Shown piece by piece: positions 1-13,789 of a DNA stretch of 64,000 nt (positions are counted from its first letter, which is position 1; the number at the start of each line of letters is the position of its first letter). Source of the stretch: Doris montereyensis (lineage: Eukaryota; Mollusca; Gastropoda; Nudibranchia; Dorididae). The translations under genes and the position numbers were made by a program. The notes under the pieces were generated by a model. That model saw only the letters and a list, made by a program, of their open reading frames with translations. It did no database searches and was not told where the DNA came from. The stretch lies in contig JAXRKP010000876.1 of NCBI GenBank assembly GCA_037039925.1, forward strand, positions 1 to 64,000. The letters run 5' to 3'.

Positions 1-285
1 AACCGCAGTCAAAGTTCAAGACTCAGCTTTTTCTTAAGAAAGAGAAATAATAACCCAACATTATTTACCGGCTTGTATATATATATATATATATATAGCT
101 GAATGTCTCTAACTTTGATCGGCTTATATTTTATAATTCAGGAACCACTCAACCTGCAACTTCTATATTTCGCATGTAGTTTCAAATAGCCGGCCTTGGG
201 TTCTTCTTAGCGAATAAACTCTTGGGTCAGATCAGAATTTTAATTGATTAGGAAAATATTGTTTTGCTTGCGATCCACAAAACTA
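1..285 (+). repeat. Direct duplication, copy 1
   Basis: About 285 bases recur at 861-1118 with moderate divergence. Shared landmarks include accgcagtcaa, cccagct/ctcagct, aacattattta and the final ttgttttgc stretch. The two copies flank the 32-bp array at 345-828. A short TA run lies at 76-98. Confidence 0.75.
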
Positions 286-344
286 ATTTCTTTTTTTTAC
301 TAGATCTTATTCATCGATTTCATGTCTAATTTCATATTAAAAAA

Positions 345-828
345 ACAAATCGTACTTGATACTAAAATTTGATCAGTATCGAGTACTAAAAATTTGATCT
401 AATAATCGTACTTGATATAAAAATTTGAATCGATAGAGTGGTACTTGATACTAAAAATTTGATCTAACCGTACTTGATATTAAAAATTTGATCTAATAAT
501 CGTACTTGATACTAAAAATTTGATCTAATAATCGTACTTGATACTAAAATTTGATCTAATAAGCGTACTTGATACTAAAAATTTGATCTAATAATCGTAC
601 TTGATACTAAAAATTTGATCTAATAATCGTACTTGATATAAAAATTTGATCTAATAATCGTACTTGATACTAAAAATTTGATCTAATAAGCGCACTTGAT
701 ACTCAAAATTTGATCTAATAAGCGTACTTGATACTAAAAATTTGATCTAATAAGCGTACTTGATACAAAAATTTGATCTAATAAGCGTACTTGATACTAA
801 AAATTTGATCTAATAATCGTACTTTATA
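345..828. repeat. Minisatellite, about 32-bp unit
   Basis: About 15 copies of a unit with core cgtacttgatactaaaaatt and gatctaataat, with small length changes between copies. Confidence 0.9.
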
Positions 829-860
829 TTACCCGTAGCCGATACAGTGCTTTGTGAGTT

Positions 861-1118
861 CACCGCAGTCAAGAGACCCAGCTTTGTAGTAAAGAGAAAT
901 TATAATCCAACATTATTTACGGACTTGTTTGTATATACATAAAACTGTGCATCTCAAACTTTGACCGCTCTTAAGTCAGGAACCACTGCACCCACAGCCT
1001 CCATATTTCACACGTTGATTTCAAATTGCCTGCTTTAAGTTCTTAACGAATAATCTTTGGATCAAATCAGCATTTTATTGATTGAAGAAAAGATTGTTTT
1101 GCCTGCCATCCATGAAAA
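861..1118 (+). repeat. Direct duplication, copy 2
   Basis: Diverged second copy of 1-285, on the other side of the 32-bp array. Confidence 0.75.
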
Positions 1119-1156
1119 TTTGTATTATTATTAGACATACTTGCTCGATTTCCGGT

Positions 1157-1170
1157 AATTAATAATAATG

Positions 1171-1262
<92 letters not shown>
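1157..1262. repeat. (AAT)n microsatellite
   Basis: About 100 bases of nearly pure taa/ata triplets, followed by a phrase also used by other dispersed repeats here (gcgctttacaa). Confidence 0.95.
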
Positions 1263-1263
<1 letters not shown>

Positions 1264-1489
1264 TATGGTTTTTCTATAGCGCTTTATCCCATTACCTGGG
1301 ATCAAAGCGCTTTACAAAGTTTCATAATATTATAATCACAGGATAAACATAAAACAACATTTACATAAACTAAATCTTAAAAGCATGTTATATTGCAAAC
1401 GTACACTATGTGCAATTAAATCGACAGGTAATATTACATTCAAATACAGGGACTGATTTGCTTACACAGAGCATGCGCTCCCACACCGC

Positions 1490-1613
1490 CCCTCCTATAT
1501 ATATATAGAGATATATAGAGAGATATAGAGAGAGAGAGAGGTAGAGAGGGAGAGGGATAGGATAGAGAGAGAAAGAGAGATAGATAGATAGAGATATAGA
1601 GAGATAGAGATAT
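1490..1613. repeat. TA/GA-rich simple repeat
   Basis: Tracts of ta, ga and gata. The open frames here encode only Ser/Leu/Ile/Tyr simple-repeat peptide and are not genes. Confidence 0.9.
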
Positions 1614-1684
1614 ATTCGCACAATCAAACAACGGTAAGGTTGTAAATAATGTAAACGTATTCACTGCGTAAAAAAGATTACATT

Positions 1685-2047
1685 TTAGTCTGGTCGTAAA
1701 AGTGCCAATCGCCTCGCTGTCTGACGTGCTGTGATAGCGGTTCCATTACTCTTATGCCCAAAAGCAAAATGGCTGTTCAGATGTTCACCGACTTTTACAT
1801 TTGCTTTTATTGTTTTAGAAATGATGTCATCATTGATGGACCAAAGGTTCCTTGATGGAATATAATTGCTCAAAGATTCGTTATGTTGATTGGTCCCTTG
1901 GCCATGGAGAGATTTGAAAACGATATAACTTATTGTATAGACAACCCGTTTTTGGACTGGCAACCGATGCAGCTCAAACAAGAGGGATGTTGCCAAGTCG
2001 AATTTAACTTTTTCGCTTGATAAGCCTGGCAGCACAATTTTGTACAT
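1685..2047 (-). mobile_element. Non-LTR retrotransposon RT C-terminal remnant (jockey/L2-like)
   Basis: Open frame of 120 residues on the minus strand. The segments FDLATSLLFELHRLPVQKR and FKSLHGQ, then YIPSRNLWSINDD, match the pattern that ends many jockey/L2/CR1-type reverse transcriptases: LHWLPV followed by YKALHG and YTPSRxLRSSD. The usual catalytic RT motifs are absent, so this is a 3' fragment. Clade assignment is inference from the motif alone. Confidence 0.7.
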
Positions 2048-2209
2048 GTTATAAACTTTTGATTCTCTCTTTAGATAGATTTATAATAGAAAATTGTAAT
2101 AATGTAGTTTAGATAATACAAGGGAGTTAACGAGTAATGTTGCTACATGTACTTCCAGTCAAAGGATGTTTCTTATCCTGTCTAATTTCTCTTATTTCGA
2201 TGAACATCG

Positions 2210-3260
2210 TTCAAATCAAATTGTTGACCTGTCTGACCATCATTCTAATCAAATTGTTGACCTGTCTGACCATCATTCTAATCAAATTGTTGACCTATCT
2301 GACCATCAAATTCTAATCAAATTGTTGACCTGTCTGACCATCATTCTAATAATCAAATTCTAATCAAATTTGATCTGTCTGACCATCATTCTAATCAAAT
2401 TGTTGACATGTCTGACCATCATTCTACATCAAATTGTTGACATGTCTGACCATCATTCTAATCAAATTGTTGACCTGTCTGACCATCATTCTAATCAGAT
2501 TGTTGACCTGTCTGACCATCATTCTAATCAGATTGTTGACTCTGTCTGACCATCCTTCTAATCAAATTGTTGATCTGTCTGACCATCATTCTAATCAAAT
2601 TGTTGACATGTCTGACCATCATTCTAATCAGATTGTTGACCTGTCTGATTCTAATCATCATTCTAATCAGATTGTTGACCTGTCTGGACCATCCTCTCTA
2701 ATCAGATTGTTGACATGTCTGACCATCATTCTAATCAAATTGTTGATCTGTCTGACCATCCTTCTAATCAAATTGTTGACATGTCTGACCATCATTCTAA
2801 TCAAAGATTGTTGATCATTCTAATCAGATTGTTCTGTCCATCATTCTAATCAGATTGTTGACCTGTCTGACCATCATTCTAATCAGATTGTTGACATGTC
2901 TGACCATCATTCTAATCAAATTGTTGACCTGTTCGACAATCATTCTAAGGATTGTTGACCTCCTTCTGACAAAACATTCTAATCAAATTGTTGACCTGTC
3001 TGACAATCATTCTAATCAGATTGTTGACCTGTCTGACCATCATTCTAATCAGATGGAAGTCTGACCCTAATCAGATTGTTGACCTGTCTGACATCATTCT
3101 AATCAAATTGTTGACCTGTCTGACAATCATTCTAATCAGATTTGTTGACAATCATTGTCTGACAATCATTCTAATCAAATTGTTGACCTGTCTGACAATC
3201 ATTCTAATCAAATTGTTGACCTGTCTGACAATCATTCTAATCAAATTGTTGACCTGTCTG
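2210..3260. repeat. Minisatellite, 33-bp unit
   Basis: About 30 copies with core caaattgttgacctgtctg. Because 33 is divisible by three, long open frames arise by chance; they are not genes. Confidence 0.95.
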
Positions 3261-3895
3261 CACTCTTCTTTGTCGTCTGATCTTACCTACAGAGAAGCGT
3301 GACTAGTATCTGAAACTCTTCTTTGTCTTGTGATCTTACCTACAGAGAAGCGTGCTAGTATCTGAAAGAATTTTTTGTCGTCTGATCTTACCTACAGAGG
3401 AGCATGCTAGTATCTGAAACTCTTCTTTGTCGTCTGATCTTACCTACAGAGGAGCATGCTATTATCTGAAACTCTTCTTTGTCGTCTGATCTTACCTACA
3501 GAAGAGCGTGCTAGTATCTGAAACTCTTCTTTGTCGTGTGATCTTACCACAGAGGAAAAGAGTATCTGAAACTCTTGATTTTGTCGTAGGTGATCTTACC
3601 TACAGAGGAGCGGCAGTTAGCGAACATGAAACTCTTTGTCGTTGATGATCTTACCTACAGAGAAGGTGTTAGCATGATCTGAAACTCTTGTTTGTCTTGT
3701 GATCTTACCTACAGAGGAGCATGCTAGTATCTGAAACTCTTCTTTGTCTTGTGATCTTACCTACAGAGGAGCGTGCTAGTATCTGAAACTCTTCTTTGTC
3801 GTGTGATCTTATCTACAGAGGAGCGTGCTAGTATCTGAAACTCTTCTTTGTCGTGTGATCTTACCTACAGAGGAGCGTGCTAATATCTGGGAAAC
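3261..3895. repeat. Minisatellite, 52-bp unit
   Basis: About 12 copies with core gatcttacctacagaggag, directly abutting the 33-bp array. Confidence 0.93.
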
Positions 3896-3921
3896 TCATA
3901 TTTGCAAGCGAACAGTAAACT

Positions 3922-4810
3922 TAATTAATAAATGAAAGAAGAAATAGTGAGCAAGGTAGCAGATCTAATAAATGAATGAAAACAAAAGTAGGCAGATAAT
4001 AAATGAAGAGAAAAACCCCAAAGTAGGCAGATTTAATAAATGAATGGAGAAAATGAAAGAAGAAATAAATCAATGGAGAAAAAGCAAAGGTAGGCAGATT
4101 TAATAAATCAATGGAGAAAAACCCCAAAGGTAGACAGATTTAATAAATGAATGGATAAAAACCCCAAAGGTAGGCAGATTTAATAAATCAATGGAGAAAA
4201 CCCCAAAGGTAGGTAGATTTAATAAATGAAAAACCCCAAAATAGGTAGATTTAATAAATCAATGGAAAAACCCCAAAGGTAGGCAGATTTAATAAATGAA
4301 TGAAAAAGGTCAAAGGTAGGTAGATTTAATAGGACTCGAACTGGAAAAACCCCAAAGGTAGGTAGATTTAATAAATGCAAGGAGAAAAACCCCAACGGTA
4401 GACAGATTTGATAAATGGAAGGAGAAAAACCCCAAAGGTAGGTAGATTTAATAAATGCAAGGAGAAAAAACCCCAACGGTAGACAGATTTGATAAATGGA
4501 AGGAGAAATAATCCAAAGATAGACATATTTAATAAATGAAAGGAGAAATAATCCAAAGATAGACATATTTAATAAATGAAAGGAGAAATAATCCAAAGAT
4601 AGACATATTTAATAAATGAAAGGAGAAATAATCCAAAGATAGACATATTTAATAAATGAAAGGAAAATAATCCAAAGATAGACATATTTAATAAATGAAA
4701 GGAGAAATAATCCAAAGATAGACATATTTAATAAATGAAAGGAGAAATAATCCAAAGATAGACATATTTAATAAATGAAAGGAGAAATAATCCAAAGATA
4801 GACATATCCC
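3922..4810. repeat. Minisatellite, about 40-bp unit, two subfamilies
   Basis: First half units carry aaaccccaaaggtaggcag; the second half (from about 4500) carry ggagaaataatccaaagat. Both share gatttaataaatga-like spacing, showing local homogenisation of each half. Confidence 0.93.
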
Positions 4811-5122
4811 ATAAGAAAAGTAATGGTAACATAATTTTTCATTTGAAAAAAAGAAGAAGAAAGAATTGATGTCTGACGGCAGACAGATTTGAAAAATAAC
4901 ATACATGTACATATGTCAAAGAAAATATATACATGTATAAGAAAAATCTATTGCCAGATTACGTAGCAAAAATAAGACACAATGAAATCAATCAGATACA
5001 GTATCGTACACAAAGAGATAAAACGCCGTGCAATCATATCGCCATTTTTATGTTAACGGTGTCGTCACGACTCCACAATCACCTGTCTGGCTTCATTCTT
5101 ATTTTCCCTCTTTCTTTCATGA

Positions 5123-5129
<7 letters not shown>
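4811..5129. other. No gene recognised
   Basis: Mixed-composition sequence between arrays; no coding, RNA or repeat signal that I can support. Confidence 0.5.
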
Positions 5130-5172
<43 letters not shown>

Positions 5173-5276
5173 GGAAGTCTCTCTCTCTCTCTCTGAGTCT
5201 CTCTGGGGGAGGGGAGGTCTCTCTCTCTCTCTCTCTCTCGGTCTCTCTGACTCTCTCTGATCTCTCTCTCTCTGAG

Positions 5277-5310
<34 letters not shown>

Positions 5311-5391
5311 AAGACTTTCTGGCTATTTAAACGACTGTCTCTCGAAGATCTCTCTCTGATCTCTCTCTCTCTCTCTCTCCCTGGCTTTATT

Positions 5392-5440
<49 letters not shown>

Positions 5441-5537
5441 CTCTCTCTCTCTCGACTCAATCTCTCTCTCTCTCTCTCTCTCTCTCTGAGCTCTCTCTCT
5501 CGCTCCCTCCCTCCCTCCCTCCCTCCCTCCCTCCCTC
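5130..5537. repeat. CT-rich and CCCT simple repeats
   Basis: Interrupted (CT)n with a terminal (CCCT)n. Paired with the similar tract at 32.55-32.86 kb, which precedes the duplicate of the next segment. Confidence 0.95.
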
Positions 5538-5608
5538 CCACCTTTATAAATGATATTATACTTTCATGTATGTCTTCATTTTTTAATTTATTTATTTTTT
5601 ATTTCCTT

Positions 5609-5645
<37 letters not shown>

Positions 5646-5775
5646 CTGAGTTAGTATATGTACACTGCTCATATTTTTTTACTATGTATGTATAAATGCA
5701 CCTAAAGCTGTCATAAGATGGGAGTGGGCGCTATAGAAATGAATTATATTATTTTTATTTTTATTATTATTATTA
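5538..5775 (+). repeat. Duplicated spacer, copy 1
   Basis: Starts at cacctttataaatgatatt and includes an (attg)n run and gcgctatagaaatgaatta. Nearly identical to 32866-33105. Confidence 0.9.
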
Positions 5776-7668
5776 TTATATAGCGGCTTGCACCGACGTC
5801 TTGAGGCGTTTTACAATCACGTAAGCTCTTTATCACCCGAAGTCACAAAGCGCTTTACAATCACGTAAGCTCTTTACCACCTGAGGTCTCTAGGAGGTTT
5901 ACGATCACGTAAGCTTTTTATCACCCGGAAGTCTCTACGCACTTTACAATCACATAGGGTCGTTACCACCTGAAGTCTCAAGGCGCTTTACAATCACGTA
6001 AGCTCTTTACCATCTGAGGTCTCAAGGCGCTTTATGATCACGTAAGCTCTTTACCACCCAAAGTCTCAAGGCGCTTTAAAATCACGTAAGCTCTTTACCA
6101 CCCAAATTCTCGAGGCGTTTTACCCTCATGTAAGCTCTTTATCACCCGAAGTCTCAAGGCGCTTTACAATCATGTAAGCTCTTTACCACCTGAATTCTCA
6201 AGGCGCTTTACAATCACGTAAGCTCTTTACCACCTGAAGTGTCAAGGCGCTTTACAATCACGTCAGCTTTTTAACACCCGATGTCTCAAGGCACTTCACA
6301 ATCACGTAAGCTCTTTACCACCCGAAGTGTCAAGGCGCTTTACAATCACGTAGGCTCTTTACCACCCGAAGTCTCAAGGCACTTTTACAATCACGTAAGC
6401 TCTTTATCACCCAAAGTCTCAAGGCGCTTTACAATCACGTAAACTCTTTACCACTCAAAGTCTCAAGGCGCTTTACAATCATGTAAGCTCTTTACCACCC
6501 GAAGTCTCAAGGCGCTTTACAATCACGTAAGCTCTTTACCACCCAAAGTCTCAAGGCGCTTAACAATCATGTAAGCTCTTTACCACCCGGAGTCTTAAGG
6601 CGCTTTACAATCACGTAAGCTCTTTACCACCCAAAGTCTCAAGGCACTTTACAATCATGTAAGCTCTTTACCACCTGAATTCTTGAGCCGTTTTACACTC
6701 ATGTAAGCTCTTTATCACCCGAAGTCTCAAGGCGCTTTACAATTACGTAAGCTCTTTACCACCTCAAGTCTCAAGGCGCTTTACAATTACGTAAGCTCTT
6801 TATCACCCGAAATTTCAAGGCGCTTTGTGATCACGTAAGCTCTTTAACATGCGAAGTCTCAAGGCGTTTTACAACCACGTAAGCTCTTTACCACCCAAAG
6901 TCTCAAGGCACTTTACAATCACGTAAGCTCTTTACCACTCAAAGTCTCAAGGCGCTTTACAATCACATAAGCTCTTTACCACCCAAAGTCTCAAGGCGCT
7001 TTACAATTACGTAAGCTCTTTATCACCCGAAATTTCAAGGCGCTTTGTGATCACGTAAGCTCTTTAACATCTGAAGTCTCAAGGCGTTTTACAACCACGT
7101 AAGCTCTTTACCACCCAAAGTCTCAAAGCGCTTTACACTCACGTAAGCTCTTTACCACCCGAAGTATCAAGGCACTTTACAATCACGTAGGCTCTTAAGT
7201 CTCAGGGCTCTTTACAATCCTGAAGCTCTTTACCACCTGGAGTCTCAAGACACTTTAAATCACGTAAGCACTTTACCACCCGAAGTCTCGGCGCTTTACA
7301 ATCACGCAAGCTCTTTAACACTCGAAGTCTCAAGGCGCTATACAACCACATAAGCTCTTTACCATCCGAAGTCTCCAGGCGTTACTATCATGTAAACTCT
7401 TTACCACCTGAAGTCTAAAGGGGCTTTACAATCACACACGCTCTTTACGACCTGAGGTCTCAAGGTGCTTACAACAATCACGTAAGCTCTTTACCACCTG
7501 AGGTCTCAAGGTGCTTACAACAATCACATAAGCTCTTTACCACCTGAGGTCTCAAGGTGCTTTACAACAATCACATAAGCTCTTTACCACCTGAGGTCTC
7601 AAGGTGCTTTACAACAATCACATAAGCTCTTTACCACCTGAAGTCTCAAGGTGCTTTACAACAATCAC
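5776..7668. repeat. Minisatellite, 44-bp unit, array 1
   Basis: About 43 copies; unit core gtaagctctttaccaccc plus gaagtctcaaggcgctttac. The same family forms the array at 33.1-35.1 kb inside the TNNI3K gene. Confidence 0.95.
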
Positions 7669-7675
7669 ATGTCTG

Positions 7676-8625
<950 letters not shown>

Positions 8626-8640
8626 TAAATATAATATACC

Positions 8641-9400
8641 CGGCTTGACCTTTCAATGACGAAAATGGAAACGAACACTGACTGCGATTTTTGGAACATG
8701 GAAAAGAGTTAGAATAAGTTGAAGAAATGGAAAAATTCAAAGTAGACATTTTGGCCATTACAGATACAAAGAAAAAAAGGACAAGGAACAGAAAATGTAG
8801 GACCAAATAATATTTTAATCTTCTCAGGAGATAGAGCTAGAGCAGGAGTAGGCCTCCTAGTGCATAAAAGGCATGAAAAGCTACTAGAAAGCTGGAAATT
8901 TATAAACTCACGGCTATTAGAGGTAAAAATATTAAACCAAAAGGAAGAGAAATTAAATTATTAATAGCTTATGGACCAAACGAAGACGCCACTAAAGAAG
9001 AAAAAGATACCTTCGAAAACGATTTACAAATATCTGTAGAGAATCTTAAACACAAACAGGAACTAATGGTTTTAAGAGATTTAAACGATAAAGTAGGCAA
9101 CAATATAGAAACTTCAGGGGAGTAATAGGTAAAGAAGGAGAGACAACAACTTCTGCAAATGAGAGAGACTAATAGATTTTTGCATAAAGAATAACATGAA
9201 AATAGCAAACACCTTTTTTCCTCATAACGATATCCACAAATATACAAGAGTAAATGAAGACAGGCGTGAAAAGTCAATCATAGACTACATAATAGTTAGC
9301 AGTGAAGAAAACAAACAGAAAAGGAAAAGAAGAAAGCTACTAAACTCAAAATAGAGGAACTAAATAAACCAATAATAAAAAGTGATTACCAAAGGATAAA
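8641..9400 (+). mobile_element. RTE-like retrotransposon, degraded APE endonuclease region
   Basis: Reading across frames gives VDILAITDTK, AGVGLLVHKRHEK, AYGPNEDATKEEKDTFEN, DLNDKVGN, ERLIDFCIKNNMKIANTFF and DIHKYTRVNEDRREKSIIDYI (shifts between them). These are the ordered motifs of an apurinic-type endonuclease of RTE-like non-LTR elements (ITETK, GDFN-like, N-T-F-F/KYTR, IDYI). Several shifts and stops; not functional. It is followed by the scrambled RT part. Confidence 0.8.
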
Positions 9401-10970
9401 ACGATTTATAGTAAAAGACAGATGGAAGAAAACAAACAGAAAAGGAAAGAGAAGAAAGCTACTAAACTGAAAGGTTTAGTTGGAAACAAATTAAACCAAT
9501 AGATGGAAAAAAGAACAGATGGTGGATTGAGAACCAATCTAGGATCAAAGAAAAACGATTTATCAAACAAAAGACCAGAGGATGGATCTGAATGATATCG
9601 CCAAAGAGGAAGTTCGAAGAAAAGGTATAATGGGAAGCGTTTGGACAAAGAAAAATCTATCAAGGAAATCAAAAGTTGTACTGAAGAGGTTTGCAGTTGG
9701 AAACAAATTAAAGGAGAAATAATGGGAAAAGAACAGCATGGTGAAAGATTTTGACCAATTACACAAAGAATGTAAAGGCGAAACAAGGAGTAAAAGAAGT
9801 AAGAGTAACAAGTAACCTAGAGGAGACCTGGAAGAAATATCAATTGAAATCAAACAGATATAAGAAAAGAGAAAAGCCCCAGGAGCAGATCAAGTTTATC
9901 CAGAAATGGTTAAAAACCAAGTGAATAGGCAGACAAACTACTACATGCAATATGCCAACAAAGAGGAAGTCCAAACAGGTGCCAAACAGGAATAATGGGA
10001 ACCAATACATTGGATCAAAGACTTCAAAGATAGAGGGATATCAAGGAAATCAGGAAAAGCTGTTCAGGATAAGATCAGATTGAAGAGGGGGGGATTTAGA
10101 CCAGGAAGAAGTGAGAAAGACCAAATTTACAATGACAAATAATAATAAAACGAAACAAATTGATTTAGAAAACTCCAAAGGAGAAATAATGAAAGGAGAG
10201 CAAAATGTAATAAAAGCCATTAAATGTTTTTACAATAAAAACATGGAGCTGGAAATCTGTAGAATTTTCACCAATTACACAAGTCCTCTTTTGTTTATCT
10301 AGATTCAGTATGAAACAAAAAGAAAAGAGCAATTAGTAAGAGTAACAGTAAAGTATCAATGTTTTCAGCTGATGATTTAGCTGTTTGGAAAAAGATGACC
10401 TTCAGATATCATCAATGGAACTAAATAAAAGAGGAACAGATATAAGAAAACCAAAAAAGTGAAATCAGGAAAAGCACCCAGGAGCAGATCAAGTTTTACA
10501 ATTCCAGCAAATGGTTAACTCAGAAACCAAGGGAAAGAGTCAGACAAACTACTACATGCAATATGCCAACAAGCATGTCCTTAAAAACCAAAATGGAAGT
10601 CCAAACAGGTATACAAACGTTTAGTCCTAATAAAGAAACATAGTACCTTAGACAGTAGAGAAAAGGATCAACTATGGAATATTCAAACTATAGAGGAAAA
10701 ATATCACTACAAAATCAAAAAAACACAACAAAAGTGTATGCCAGGATAGAGGATCAATATAGAAAAATCAATTGAGATTGTTTTATGTAAACAGAACGAA
10801 TAACAATAGAATAGATAAATCAGTATACAGTTTAAAGCCTTAGGTAAAGACCAAAGGCAGATCGAAGAAAGTAAGAAGATATAGTAGAGAGAAAGGCATC
10901 ATGGAGAAAGATCATCTTATCTGATTTACACCGAAATGGTAGAATGGGAACTGTGAAAAAAGAGAAAGAT
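9400..10970 (+). mobile_element. Scrambled reverse-transcriptase part of the RTE-like element
   Basis: Recognisable pieces include KAPGADQVYPEMVK near 9870-9912, a second KAP-AD-type version near 10470-10520, YSNYRGK-type near 10680 and KVYARI near 10733. The 3' end near 10850-10970 reads like other element tails here (atggagaaagatcat, ggtagaatgggaactg). Segments are duplicated out of order: aaacaaacagaaaaggaa at 9309 and 9429, and cagacaaactactacatgca at 9931 and 10542. Confidence 0.7.
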
Positions 10971-11027
10971 ATATATTAAAAGAACACACAATATGTAATA
11001 AAAGCCAATATTTTTACAATAAACCAA

Positions 11028-11241
11028 CATGTGTCTGTCTGTCTGCCTGTCTATCTTGTCTCTGTCTCTGTCTCTGTCTGCCTGCCAGTATGTCTGTCTG
11101 TCTGTCTGGTAACTCTGTCTCTCTGTCTCTGTCTCTGTCTCTGTGTCTGTCTCTGTCTCTCTTCTGTCTCTCTGTCATCTGTCTCTGTCTGTCTGAAAAT
11201 GTCTGTCTGTGTGTCTGTCTGTCTGTCTGTCTGTCAAACCT
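11028..11241. repeat. (TGTC)n/(TCTG)n simple repeat
   Basis: Interrupted tgtc/tctg tetranucleotides; open frames over it are artefacts. A shorter tgtc tract lies at 11353-11380. Confidence 0.95.
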
Positions 11242-12330
11242 CAAATCTCTCAATGAGGAGTTTGGAAATCAGAAAGTGACCTTCAGTCGAATATCAACAT
11301 TATGAAAATGAACTAAATCTCTCTCAATGAGAGTAAATGCAAAGCAAAATAATGTGTCTGTCTGTCTGTCTGTCTGTCTGAAGTCTAAAACTCTCTCTCG
11401 CTCTCTCTCCTAAAGAGAATTTCTCTCAAAATGTTCTCAATTACTCTCTCTCTAATCTTCTCTCAGATGGAAAACTCTCTCTCTCTCTCAGTCTCTCTGC
11501 TCTGCAATCTTGCTCCCGCCCCCAGATCTTCAATTTCAAAAAATGCTTTTGTCTTCAAAGCTAAATTAAATTTTCAATCTATAAAAGAGAAATACTTTAA
11601 AAATCGGTCTGCGATTATAGCCTTCAAAACTAAGTTTTTTGTCCTCTCTCCTTTCTGGTCCAAAGACATAGACCTTTGTTTGTTGGTGAGCTTTGCTGTT
11701 TATTTCAAGTTTCTTTTGCTGAATTTTGTGGTGTTTTTTGTTTTTTCTTTTTCTTTCAGAAACCAGATTTAATTATCCTAAAAGATCTTTTCAAAGTCTC
11801 TTTTGAAAAAATTTGAGATCATGGGAAGAATAGAATTAAATGGATTAAAAGGTAAACGCAAAAGGCAGACTTCGAAGAAATGAATTTAATGAATGTAGGT
11901 ATGTTGAGCTCAAACCAGTAAATGTATGATGATTCTTTGTGTGTCTTGGTGTATGGGGGAGATTCTGTTTGGAAGGGTCGGGGTTATGGAAATGACCTTC
12001 AATTTAATTTCAGAAAGATCCTCTTGGTGGTATAAATTGAATTAAATAAAAGAGGAATGAGAAAAAATCGCCATGAACGTTATTACCAAAACTAATGCCT
12101 CATTTCTCCCAGGTTAGTAACTGTTTAGGGAAGCTCAGAAACCTCAAAATCTTAAATTGGTCTGACGAGAGAATTAGAGAACAAGTTGAGAAAGATTTAT
12201 ACAATTACCTAGTGTGTATGATGATTAAGAGAGATGGAGGGGGAAAGGGATAGAGAGAGGGAAAGAGAAGAAAATCTTGGTGGTATAAAAGTCAGAGAAT
12301 CAAAAGAGGCAAGTGATAATATATAACCAT
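11242..12330. other. No gene recognised
   Basis: Mixed sequence with CT runs (11388-11500). An open frame at 11431-11772 starts in simple repeat, lacks recognisable domains, and I do not call it. Confidence 0.5.
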
Positions 12331-12334
12331 CAGA

Positions 12335-12342
12335 TAGAGAGG

Positions 12343-12402
<60 letters not shown>
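12335..12402. repeat. (GA)n simple repeat
   Basis: Almost pure GA run with flanking GGGA and GGGG interruptions. Confidence 0.9.
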
Positions 12403-12406
<4 letters not shown>

Positions 12407-13160
12407 AGAGAGAAAAGAGATTTAGCCAGTGATGCTATCAGGGAAATGTGGACCAGCCTAGACACTCCTAAAACATAAATAATCAAGAAAACACTGAAGA
12501 AAAGCAATGCTGGTTAGAAAGATTGATAGATTTAAGCCATCTTATTTTGATCTTTTCAGCCGCAATACATGGATGAATGATAACATGGATGGATGGATGG
12601 ATGATGGATGGATGGCAGTATACCAAGACATGAGACACATGATGGGGCAAGGGATTGTTGAAAGTGATGAATAATGACTCTGAAAGCCCCAGTTGAACAA
12701 TGACGAGACATACAAATGAATAGACGGACAGAAGAAAGAAATGCTGGAAACATAGACCTTATGTCGGACAGTATGAATCCATATACAGATATGGAGACAT
12801 GGCAGCTGAAATGAAATATCTAAGAAGAGAGTAAGGTCTCTGAAAGTTGAAAAATGAAAATGACAAAAGAGAACAATGCAGATGACATCCAAATGAATAG
12901 ACAGACAAAAGAAACACAGAGAATAGAAAGAAAGCAGATGGTCATAGAGAAAGATAAGCCCAACCATACCAAATAAATCGTCTTAAGGAGCGCATAGTTA
13001 GCATGGTTTGTCAGTCTGCACTCTATCTTTTCCAAGGCGAGGCCCACCGACGTGGACATGACATTGATGTCCAAAGATTTGTTGGTTTTTTTTTTATCTA
13101 TTCAATTCATTTGTGTTTTTGTCTCTGTCTGTTTTTCTTCCTGTCTGTCTTCAATGTATT
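12403..13160. other. Repeat-derived spacer with internal duplication
   Basis: Contains a (GGAT)n run near 12584-12614. Two diverged copies of the same segment lie near 12660-12760 and 12838-12930 (shared tgacgagacatacaaatgaa-type and gaatagacagacaaaagaaa-type phrases). No gene. Confidence 0.55.
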
Positions 13161-13164
13161 CATA

Positions 13165-13760
13165 CCACTGTTCCACCACTAGACAAAGACACAAATAGGT
13201 CCCCCACTAGACATAGACATACATAGGGCCCCCACTAGACATCCACACATAGGCCCCCCTAGACATAGACACACATAGGGCCCCCACTAGACATAGACAT
13301 ACATAGGGCCCTCACTAGACATAGACACATACATAGGGCCCCCACTAGACATAGACACACATAGGGCCCCCACTAGACATAGACACACATAGGGCCCCCA
13401 CTAGACATACACACACATAGGGCCCCACTAGACATCCACACATAGGGCCCCCACTAGACATAGACACACATAGGGCCCCCACTAGACATAGACATACATA
13501 GGGCCCCCACTAGACATAGACACACATAGGGCCCCCACTAGACATAGACATACATAGGGCCCCCACTAGACATCCACACATAGGGCCCCCACTAGACATA
13601 GACACACATAGGGCCCCACTAGACATAGACATACATAGGCCCCCACTAGACATAGACACACATAGGGCCCCCACTAGACATAGACACACATAGGGCCCCC
13701 ACTAGACATACACACACATAGCCCCCACTAGACATACACACACATAGGGCCCAAGTCACA
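13165..13760. repeat. Minisatellite, about 28-bp unit
   Basis: About 20 copies with core cccccactagacatagacac. The core phrase is shared with the 46-bp array at 15.2-16.3 kb. Confidence 0.95.
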
Positions 13761-13789
13761 AATACAAAGAAGTTTATACAATGTGTACC

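Noticed and set aside
2166..3302. Possible CRISPR-like or repetitive protein gene in the 33-bp array
   Set aside because: Direct repeats without unique spacers in an animal genome; the open frames exist because 33 is divisible by three.
11431..11772. 113-residue open frame as a small gene
   Set aside because: Starts inside CT repeat and is rich in Phe/Leu/Ser from T-rich sequence; no homology that I recognise.
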